This document shows positions 1 through 4,954 of a stretch of DNA of 7,863 nt, in pieces (the stretch's first letter is position 1; each line of letters starts with the position of its first letter). The stretch comes from Pseudomonadales bacterium (lineage in GTDB: Bacteria > Pseudomonadota > Gammaproteobacteria > Pseudomonadales > Azotimanducaceae), in the NCBI GenBank assembly GCA_028822125.1, contig JAPKEK010000077.1, forward strand, positions 1 through 7,863, given 5' to 3'. The notes below the pieces were generated by a model. It made no database searches and was not told the DNA's origin. It was given only the letters and a program-made list of their open reading frames with translations. The position numbers and the translations under genes were made by a program.

Positions 1-816
1 ACTTGGGCAGGCGACTAAATTGATCCCTTTGCTGCGAAGGCGCAGACATTTCAACAAATCAAAGCCAACTTTAATTTCTTCAACGGGGTCTGCGGCCAGT
101 GAGATGCGAATAGTATCGCCCAGCCCTTCCATCAGCAATAGTCCGAGACCCGCCGAACTCTTGACCGTTCCAGAACGAAGCCCACCGGCTTCAGTAATAC
201 CGAGGTGCAGGGGCTGCTCGATCTGCGGTGCTATCGCGCGGTAGGCTTCAATCGCCATAAATACATCGGACGACTTCATGCTCAATTTAAATTCGGTAAA
301 ATCTTCGGCCAACAGCATTTCTATATTGCGTGACGCTGACTCGACCATGGCCGCCGCATTAGGTTCTTTGTACTTACGTAGTAAATCCTTTCCCAGTGAC
401 CCAGCATTAACCCCTATTCTGATAGGTATGCCCCTATCCTTACAGGCACTGATGACAGCTCGGGTCTTTTCTTTGCTACCTATATTGCCAGGGTTTATCC
501 TCAGACAATCGACGCCAAGCTCTGCCACCCGCAATGCAATCCTGTGATCAAAGTGAATATCCGAGATCAAAGGAACTGAAACCTGTTTGCGAATTTTGCC
601 AAAGCATTCTGCAGCATCCATTGTAGGCACAGATACTCGAACTATATCAGCACCAACCGCCTCTAATGACTTGATCTGGGCAACCGTTGCGTCAATGTCG
701 TGAGTGTCCGTGTTGGTCATACTCTGAACCGAGATTGGCGCATCACCGCCTACGGGTACATTACCCACCATAATCTGCCGAGATTGACGCCGTTTTATAA
801 ATGACTGCTGTCTCAT
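1..816 (-). CDS. ispG: 4-hydroxy-3-methylbut-2-enyl diphosphate synthase (flavodoxin), 3' end cut by window edge
   Basis: IspG (GcpE) converts 2-C-methyl-D-erythritol 2,4-cyclodiphosphate to HMBPP, the penultimate step of the MEP isoprenoid pathway in the cytosol, using a [4Fe-4S] cluster. The 272 visible codons read without interruption and match the family closely: VQSMTNTDTHD at about 30-40, ADIVRVSVPTMDAAE at 56-70, DIHFDHRIAL at 86-95, DCLRINPGNIG at 103-113, IRIGVNAGSL at 132-141, LHLGITEAGG at 203-212 and SLAADPVEEIKVGFD at 239-253. The window ends just after C270, which aligns with the first cluster ligand of the E. coli enzyme; roughly 100 residues, including the other ligands, lie outside. 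The ATG overlaps the rodZ-type stop as ATGA and has a strong ribosome binding site. Assignment is by motif recognition and is very secure. Confidence 0.97.
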   Translation of the reverse strand, partial: MRQQSFIKRRQSRQIMVGNVPVGGDAPISVQSMTNTDTHDIDATVAQIKSLEAVGADIVRVSVPTMDAAECFGKIRKQVSVPLISDIHFDHRIALRVAELGVDCLRINPGNIGSKEKTRAVISACKDRGIPIRIGVNAGSLGKDLLRKYKEPNAAAMVESASRNIEMLLAEDFTEFKLSMKSSDVFMAIEAYRAIAPQIEQPLHLGITEAGGLRSGTVKSSAGLGLLLMEGLGDTIRISLAADPVEEIKVGFDLLKCLRLRSKGINLVACPS

Positions 817-1931
817 GAATTCACCTCAATGGTAGGAAGCTTGATGCGCGCTGTACGTTCCCGGGTTGTCCTGCTGGTCAAATCAATCAACGCGCCCCCG
901 TAATAAAGGCTTGCTACCGTAGCATCACCGAACAGCAACTCAAATGGGGCTATTCCCCTTATTCTAAGGACGTCTCCAGATCTGTTCAGATCATAGTAAA
1001 CAGACTCCCTATCGCCATCGATAATCTCCAGCCAACATTCCCCTGAAAAAATAATTTCGATTTCATCAAGACCGCCAGCATCCATCTCCAGCAAACGGCC
1101 CGCTTCTAATTCCGTCCTTTCACTCGTTATTACCTTAGTTAACAAAGCCATGACCTCAGGCTGTTCAGGTACTGGTGTCCCAGGATCCCTTGCAACAATC
1201 GCGTCAGCATATGCCCCGATCGTTTCAGGAATTCCAGCCTCGTCATTATTCTGATCTGCTGTTTGCGGCTCTGCTACTTCGTTTACCTGTGCTGACTGGA
1301 CTGCATTGTGTTCAACTGGGGTGGGTATAGCTACTAATAGTTCAGCGCCCGAATCAACCAACAGCTGGCTAGGGCTGTTAACCTGCCTCTGCCCTATACT
1401 ATCTGCATCAATTTTAGTTTGATTATGATTGCCGGGAAGAAAAACCCAGGTTAATAACAGCAGCAAACCCAAAAACCCAGATGCAAGCAAACCTGCTTTA
1501 AATACGTGTCCGGTAAAACGATTATCAACTTCTCCATCAGTTGCCCTTTCAATCACCAGATCAGCGCAAGCTGAACGGGATTCCACCTCAAATAGGCTGA
1601 TAATTTCCTGCCCATCCAAACCCACAACCCTGGCGATTGATCGCAGATAACCTTTTAAAAACACCTGCTTTGGTATCTTCTCGTAGTCACGCTGTTCGAT
1701 GGCACGGATGACTTTAACATCCAAATAGAGTGTGACAGCAACGTCCTGCTGGCTCAGTCCCAAAGCTTTTCTGGCATCCGTTAACAATTCAGCAACAGTT
1801 TTAAAACCAGCGCCAGAAGGTTCGGCCTCTGTCACAGGATCTAACGAATCAATCTGGTTTTCTGGTTTAGTTTTTTCATTCACGATCTGAGTCTCAAAGT
1901 GCCTGGTATTCATTTGAATTCGGGAAAACAT
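813..1931 (-). CDS. rodZ: RodZ-type cytoskeleton/cell-shape protein (HTH, one TM segment, DUF4115)
   Basis: RodZ is an inner-membrane protein that links the MreB cytoskeleton to the elongation machinery for rod shape. The 372 residues show the family layout. A cytoplasmic Xre-like helix-turn-helix domain spans about 45-118 (ARKALGLSQQDVA, then FLKGYLRSIAR). A single membrane segment lies at about 147-165 (LLASGFLGLLLLLTWVFL). A low-complexity acidic, Pro/Gln-containing periplasmic linker covers about 170-285, and a beta-rich DUF4115 domain about 290-367 (SGECWLEIIDGD at 296-307). F91 and Y95 align with E. coli F60 and Y64, the residues known to contact MreB. It is slightly longer than E. coli RodZ (337), mostly from about 25 extra N-terminal residues. 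The start is uncertain: ATG 1931 overlaps pilF by 38 bases and has only GAAGA abutting it; ATG 1913 and GTG 1880 are alternatives. The HTH probably binds protein rather than DNA, as in E. coli. Confidence 0.9.
   Translation of the reverse strand: MFSRIQMNTRHFETQIVNEKTKPENQIDSLDPVTEAEPSGAGFKTVAELLTDARKALGLSQQDVAVTLYLDVKVIRAIEQRDYEKIPKQVFLKGYLRSIARVVGLDGQEIISLFEVESRSACADLVIERATDGEVDNRFTGHVFKAGLLASGFLGLLLLLTWVFLPGNHNQTKIDADSIGQRQVNSPSQLLVDSGAELLVAIPTPVEHNAVQSAQVNEVAEPQTADQNNDEAGIPETIGAYADAIVARDPGTPVPEQPEVMALLTKVITSERTELEAGRLLEMDAGGLDEIEIIFSGECWLEIIDGDRESVYYDLNRSGDVLRIRGIAPFELLFGDATVASLYYGGALIDLTSRTTRERTARIKLPTIEVNS
822..827 (-). promoter_or_regulatory. Ribosome binding site of ispG
   Basis: GAGGTG on the minus strand, five bases before the ispG ATG and inside the end of the rodZ-type gene. 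It is among the best Shine-Dalgarno matches in the downstream gene group and fixes the ispG start at base 816. It suggests ispG can be initiated independently as well as by coupling to the overlapping upstream gene. Confidence 0.75.
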
Positions 1932-2628
1932 TCTTCAGCATCATTCGGCAGCTCGCAACACGGTTACCATCTGAAAATCGCTTAAATAGGCCAATGCATA
2001 AATAGAGGCTCTTGGGGTTCTGTGAGCTGTTCTCAATATAATGCAAATACAGGGTTCTTGCCCTGCTGTACTCCTGCGCGTCATATTCAAGCACTGCCAG
2101 CTCTAACAAGGCCCTGGACTGATTTGGGTTAAGAGAAATGGCTCGCTCAAATGCAACCCTCGCAGACTCTATTGATCCCATCTCAAGAAATGCCACGCCA
2201 AGATTCTCAAAAGCCTGATGCCTTCGGTTATAGAAACGATTTTCTGCTGCCATCTGCAACTGTTCGATGGCATCCAGGGTTCGCTTCTGCGAAAAAAGGA
2301 AAGCACCGTAGTTATTTCTTGCTGCTGCAAACTCTCCATCAAATTTGATAGCCTTCAGAAAGTGGCTTTCTGCAAGGCCAAATTCGCTTTCCCTCTGAAA
2401 AACAATCGCCAAAGTATTATGCGCACGAACAGAACTGCTATCTAACTCTAGCGCTTTTAATAAATTTGCTCTTGCCCTACCGTAATCCCCCTGCTGTAGA
2501 TAGCCAACCCCCAGGTCGATCGACCGCTCGACAATATCGGTTTTGTTGGCGGCCTTGTCAGCACCTCTTTGAACTGAACTACAGCCTGACAACAGTAAAA
2601 TAACGCTCACTAGCAACAGTATTTTCAT
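1894..2628 (-). CDS. pilF: Type IV pilus biogenesis/stability lipoprotein PilF (PilW), TPR protein
   Basis: PilF/PilW is the outer-membrane pilotin that supports assembly and localisation of the PilQ secretin for type IV pili. The 244-residue product begins with a lipoprotein signal (KILLLVSVILLLSGC) with lipobox LSGC and lipidated C16; Ser at +2 is consistent with outer-membrane sorting. The rest is a string of tetratricopeptide repeats at about 36-69, 70-103, 104-137, 138-173 and a degenerate fifth at 174-207 (for example YLQQGDYGRARANLLKALELD and LGVAFLEMGSIESARVAFERAISLNP). The C-terminal NVFPNSNEYQAL resembles the usual PilF ending. Two cysteines in the mature C-terminal part (C211, C227) could form a disulfide in the periplasm; this is inference. 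The ATG overlaps the rlmN stop as ATGA and has no clear Shine-Dalgarno, so coupling to rlmN is likely. Location between rlmN and rodZ matches Pseudomonas. Confidence 0.92.
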   Translation of the reverse strand: MKILLLVSVILLLSGCSSVQRGADKAANKTDIVERSIDLGVGYLQQGDYGRARANLLKALELDSSSVRAHNTLAIVFQRESEFGLAESHFLKAIKFDGEFAAARNNYGAFLFSQKRTLDAIEQLQMAAENRFYNRRHQAFENLGVAFLEMGSIESARVAFERAISLNPNQSRALLELAVLEYDAQEYSRARTLYLHYIENSSQNPKSLYLCIGLFKRFSDGNRVASCRMMLKNVFPNSNEYQAL

Positions 2629-3749
2629 ATTTGCGTCGCCATCTGAACTTCAATTTGCTTATATCTAGCACTGCGTCTGGTCACATCTGCTACCTTACCG
2701 GCTAATTGACCGCAGGCGGCATTTATATCGCCACCTCGAGTAGTACGAACCATGGTCGCATATCCCGCCTGAACTAGTTTTTCCTGAAAATAACGAACGG
2801 ACTTGGTTGATGGACGTTTAAATCCCGAACCGGGGAAGCCATTGAAAGGTATAAGATTAATCTTGCAAGGAAAATCCTGCAGAAGTTCTATCAATTCGTG
2901 CACGTGTTCCGCCCGATCATTGATGCCATCGAGCAATATATACTCGATGGTTATTGTACGCTTTTCACCTAAGTTCGAAGCATAGTCACGGCAGGCGTCA
3001 AGCAACAATGCTATGGGATATTTGCGATTAATTGGAATCAGTTGATTCCTCAGTTCATCATTGGGCGCATGCAGGGAAATAGCAAGTGAAGCATCGGTAG
3101 TCTCTTTCAAACGACGTATTCCTGGCACCACGCCCGCTGTGGAAATGGTTACCTTGCGCTTGGATATACCGTAACCAAGATCGTCCATCATCAACGACAC
3201 AGCAGGAATCACTTGATCAATATTAAGCAGGGGTTCTCCCATACCCATAAATACAACATTAGTGATTTTTCGTCCAACACCTGATAGCTGAGCATCAAGC
3301 AATCGTTTAACGACACGCAACTGGCCAACAATTTCACCGGAAGTCAGGTTTGAATTAAATCCCTGCTTGCCAGTCGAGCAAAACTTGCAATCCAGGATGC
3401 AGCCGACCTGTGAAGAAACACACAGAGTCCCTCGTGACTCTTCGGGAATATAGACCGTCTCAAAGGCACTTCCAGACCTGGAGCGCATGAGCCACTTACG
3501 AGTGCCATCTACTGAACATTTCTCGCTAATTACCTCCGGCTCACGAATTTCAGCTATTTGCTGGAACTGACTCTGGAGTTTTTTCGAAATATCGGTCATC
3601 TGAGAAAAATCATCGACAAAACGATGGTGCAGCCATTTCATCACCTGGCTTGTTCTATAGGGCTTTTCGCCCAGTTCACCCAGAAATGACATCATCTGGG
3701 ACTGGCTTAGCCCCAGAATGTCACATTTTGGTGAGTCGTTACTCGTCAT
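2625..3749 (-). CDS. rlmN: Dual-specificity 23S rRNA (A2503-C2) / tRNA (A37-C2) methyltransferase, radical SAM
   Basis: RlmN adds a C2 methyl group to A2503 of 23S rRNA and A37 of some tRNAs by a radical-SAM, ping-pong mechanism, supporting decoding fidelity. The 374 residues are full length. An N-terminal RNA-binding region covers about 10-75 (KPYRTSQVMKWLHH at 29-42). The radical-SAM [4Fe-4S] motif is C117, C121 and C124 within VGCILDCKFCSTGKQGF, and VFMGMGEPLLN (166-176) is the SAM-contacting segment. C346 in RGGDINAACGQL corresponds to the cysteine that carries the methyl group (E. coli C355), and C110, seven residues before the cluster motif, corresponds to C118. All catalytic residues are present. 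The start ATG overlaps the ndk stop as ATGA with no good Shine-Dalgarno, and the stop overlaps the pilF start the same way. The enzyme needs the cluster-assembly genes encoded upstream. Confidence 0.97.
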   Translation of the reverse strand: MTSNDSPKCDILGLSQSQMMSFLGELGEKPYRTSQVMKWLHHRFVDDFSQMTDISKKLQSQFQQIAEIREPEVISEKCSVDGTRKWLMRSRSGSAFETVYIPEESRGTLCVSSQVGCILDCKFCSTGKQGFNSNLTSGEIVGQLRVVKRLLDAQLSGVGRKITNVVFMGMGEPLLNIDQVIPAVSLMMDDLGYGISKRKVTISTAGVVPGIRRLKETTDASLAISLHAPNDELRNQLIPINRKYPIALLLDACRDYASNLGEKRTITIEYILLDGINDRAEHVHELIELLQDFPCKINLIPFNGFPGSGFKRPSTKSVRYFQEKLVQAGYATMVRTTRGGDINAACGQLAGKVADVTRRSARYKQIEVQMATQI

Positions 3750-4171
3750 CTGCTACACAATTGCTCATCTGAAAAGAAATAGGCAATCTCGCGGCCTGCC
3801 GATACTGGAGCATCAGAACCATGTACTGCGTTGGCATCAATGGATTGTGCAAAATCCGCTCTTATCGTTCCGGGATCCGCCTCCTGGGGATTAGTCGCGC
3901 CCATTAACTGGCGGTTCAGACTGATGGCACCCTCGCCCTCAAGAACCTGCACAACGACTGGACCCGATGTCATAAAACGAATCAGGTCCGCAAAGAAACC
4001 CTTCCCATCATGCTCAGCATAAAATCCCTGCGCTTTTTCGGCAGTTAAATGTTCCATGCGTGATGCAATGACCCGTAAACCCGCTTTCTCGAATCGGCCT
4101 ACAATTTCGCCGATTACGTTTTTCGCCACTGCGTCGGGCTTGATGATTGAAAAAGTTCGTTCTATTGCCAT
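3746..4171 (-). CDS. ndk: Nucleoside diphosphate kinase
   Basis: Ndk transfers the gamma-phosphate from ATP to nucleoside diphosphates through a phosphohistidine, balancing NTP and dNTP pools in the cytosol. The 141-residue product is the normal length (E. coli 143). It shows MAIERTFSIIKPDAV at the start (K11 in the nucleotide site), NPQEADPGTIRADF at about 94-107 and the catalytic-site signature NAVHGSDAP with H117. The frame stays open upstream to an ATG at 4192 (adding MEHLGAF), but I chose ATG 4171 because the family begins at MAIERT and GGGAG sits five bases before it. The stop overlaps the rlmN start. It is the first gene of the second group, preceded by a TATAAT box and a stem-loop. 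Confidence 0.97.
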   Translation of the reverse strand: MAIERTFSIIKPDAVAKNVIGEIVGRFEKAGLRVIASRMEHLTAEKAQGFYAEHDGKGFFADLIRFMTSGPVVVQVLEGEGAISLNRQLMGATNPQEADPGTIRADFAQSIDANAVHGSDAPVSAGREIAYFFSDEQLCSR

Positions 4172-4176
4172 GAAAG

Positions 4177-4181
4177 CTCCC
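4177..4181 (-). promoter_or_regulatory. Ribosome binding site of ndk
   Basis: GGGAG on the minus strand, five bases before the ATG at 4171. It decides the ndk start in favour of the family-typical MAIERT N-terminus over the in-frame ATG at 4192, which has no comparable site. Confidence 0.75.
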
Positions 4182-4213
4182 AAATGTTCCAAAGTAAAAA
4201 AAGAAGGGGCCGA

Positions 4214-4219
4214 ATTATA
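4214..4219 (-). promoter_or_regulatory. Candidate -10 box of an ndk promoter
   Basis: Exact TATAAT on the minus strand in the iscX-ndk gap. Transcription would begin near base 4207, giving a leader of about 36 bases before the ndk ATG. I see no good -35 hexamer at 16-18 bases and no TGn extension; TTGCCA at 4249-4244 is too far (24 bases). The box is therefore a real consensus match but a weak promoter by itself, and might need an activator at the palindrome upstream. The leader also holds a run of seven T (minus strand) close to its start. Confidence 0.45.
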
Positions 4220-4236
4220 CTCGCGAATTCACGGGC

Positions 4237-4273
4237 AAAATAGTGGCAAGTTGCCAACAGCAACTGCTATTTT
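4237..4273 (-). terminator. Stem-loop at the end of iscX, candidate (possibly bidirectional) terminator
   Basis: AAAATAG at 4237-4243 pairs with CTATTTT at 4267-4273 (7 bp). Inside it AGTTGC at 4249-4254 pairs with GCAACT at 4260-4265 (6 bp, five-base loop), separated by a five-against-one internal loop. On the minus strand the structure begins in the last base pairs of the iscX stop codon and ends in CTATTTTG. The A-run before and T-run after would serve either strand. The U-tract is short and the outer stem is AT-rich, so termination may be partial or the structure may protect the mRNA end instead. Confidence 0.4.
4244..4256. repeat. 13-base perfect palindrome TGGCAA-G-TTGCCA, possible operator
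   Basis: An odd-length perfect inverted repeat (TGGCAA, one base, TTGCCA) in the iscX-ndk gap. It lies at roughly -37 to -49 relative to a start predicted from the TATAAT box, where an activator or repressor of ndk could bind. It overlaps the stem-loop described separately, so its symmetry could also partly reflect that structure. No known operator is recognised. Confidence 0.35.
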
Positions 4274-4467
4274 CAGTCTACCTCGTCCAACCAGGCCATT
4301 TGGATTGCTTCCAGCACCTTTTCGCCACAACGATCAGTATCATCTTCGAAACCATCCAACCCCTCTACCCAGCGCTTCAGATCTGTAAATAGAACGCTAA
4401 GCGGGTCTGTCTCCGGGTACTTTTCTGACAATTCAATCGCTATTTCGTTCACGTCGACCCATTTCAT
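4273..4467 (-). CDS. iscX: Fe-S cluster assembly protein IscX
   Basis: IscX (YfhJ) is a small acidic protein that binds iron and the cysteine desulfurase IscS, and tunes ISC cluster assembly in the cytosol. The 64 residues from ATG 4467 match the family (E. coli 66): MKWVDVNEIA at the start, KYPETDPLSVLFTDLKRWV at about 16-34, DGFEDD at 38-43 and the ending ILEAI-like VLEAIQMAWLDEVD. The frame stays open to a GTG at 4527, but those 20 extra residues (basic, RILRGGGR) are unlike IscX, and a G-rich ribosome binding site precedes ATG 4467. It is separated from fdx by 143 bases, a much larger gap than others in the operon, so it may be translated or even transcribed somewhat independently. The stop codon merges into a stem-loop. 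Confidence 0.95.
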   Translation of the reverse strand: MKWVDVNEIAIELSEKYPETDPLSVLFTDLKRWVEGLDGFEDDTDRCGEKVLEAIQMAWLDEVD

Positions 4468-4474
4468 TCTGCCA

Positions 4475-4482
4475 CCCCCCCT
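4475..4482 (-). promoter_or_regulatory. Ribosome binding site of iscX
   Basis: AGGGGGGG on the minus strand, seven bases before the ATG at 4467. The seven-G run is an unusual form of Shine-Dalgarno and would be prone to replication slippage. Its position supports the short IscX start over the in-frame GTG at 4527. Confidence 0.6.
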
Positions 4483-4559
4483 AAGAATCCGTACTACCGG
4501 CGTTATGACTATTGACCTCTTTCTCACCCTTTCCTGATCATTGTTTCAGGGTGCTTAAA

Positions 4560-4573
4560 TGCCTTGATAGGCA
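4560..4573 (-). other. Small hairpin in the fdx-iscX gap
   Basis: TGCCT-ATCA-AGGCA on the minus strand gives a 5-bp stem with a four-base loop in the leader region before iscX. It has no following T-run, so it is not an intrinsic terminator. It may be an mRNA processing or stability element, or chance. Confidence 0.3.
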
Positions 4574-4582
4574 CAGCTAAAC

Positions 4583-4632
4583 GATTCTCTGAAACCTGAC
4601 AAAGCACTATTTAATGATTCTCTGAAACCTGA
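4583..4632 (-). repeat. 17-base direct repeat duplicating the 3' end of fdx
   Basis: TCAGGTTTCAGAGAATC (minus strand) occurs at 4632-4616, inside the last codons of fdx, and again at 4599-4583, just after the gene. The copies are exactly 33 bases apart and the match resumes after one A/G mismatch. Because 33 is a multiple of three, both copies read QVSEN in the fdx frame, separated by the TAA stop. A complementary CTGAAAC lies further along at 4549-4543 (minus strand), so either copy could pair with it. Confidence 0.85.
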
Positions 4633-4949
4633 TTAATCGTATATTTCGGGATTTCCACTACCAGATCTTCATCCCCGACCACAACCTGACAACTTAACCT
4701 TGAATCCGGCTCCAGACCCCAGGCCTTATCCAGTAAATCGTCCTCCGTTTCATCAGAGGGCTCCAGCGAATCGAACCCTTCTCGCAGAATCACATGGCAG
4801 GTTGTACAGGCACAGGCCATTTCACAGGCATGCTCGATCTGAATACCATTGTCCAGCGCGAGCTCGATTAAGGCATCTCCCTGTTCAGCCTCAACAACGG
4901 CACCAGCTGGGCACCTTTGCTCATGCGGTAAAAAAATAATTCGAGGCAT
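4611..4949 (-). CDS. fdx: ISC-system [2Fe-2S] ferredoxin
   Basis: Fdx is the adrenodoxin-type ferredoxin that supplies electrons for cluster assembly on IscU. The 112 residues (E. coli 111) begin MPRIIFLPHEQRCPAGAV and carry the cluster motif EHACEMACACTTCHV. C42, C48, C51 and C87 align with the E. coli ligands, and the extra C46 is also conserved. HVILREGFDSLEPS, DDLLDKAWGLEPDSRLSCQ and DEDLVVEIPKYTIN are family hallmarks. The ATG lies five bases after the hscA stop with AAGG close in front of it. The last residues, QVSENH, are the segment whose DNA is repeated just downstream. Confidence 0.97.
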   Translation of the reverse strand: MPRIIFLPHEQRCPAGAVVEAEQGDALIELALDNGIQIEHACEMACACTTCHVILREGFDSLEPSDETEDDLLDKAWGLEPDSRLSCQVVVGDEDLVVEIPKYTINQVSENH

Positions 4950-4954
4950 TAGCC

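Noticed and set aside
20..547. Two plus-strand open frames of 74 and 89 codons
   Set aside because: They lie antisense to ispG, whose minus-strand frame reads continuously with family motifs; the plus-strand peptides are Ser/Pro/Arg-rich shadow translations.
4172..4192. Upstream in-frame ATG for ndk
   Set aside because: Ndk proteins begin at MAIERT, and the GGGAG site serves the ATG at 4171.
4193..4212. T-run in the ndk leader (minus strand) as an intrinsic terminator
   Set aside because: The only stem before it is a 5-bp GAATT/AATTC pairing separated from the T-run by several bases, too weak to call.
4056..4388. Plus-strand open frame of 110 codons across ndk, the gap and iscX
   Set aside because: It is antisense to two securely identified genes, has no recognisable domain and no good ribosome binding site.
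4468..4527. GTG start adding 20 residues to IscX
   Set aside because: The added residues do not resemble IscX and the G-rich ribosome binding site sits directly before ATG 4467.
4576..4602. Possible promoter in the fdx-iscX gap (TTGTCA as -35)
   Set aside because: The hexamer 17 bases downstream is TAGCTG, a poor -10, and no other -10 lies at suitable spacing.
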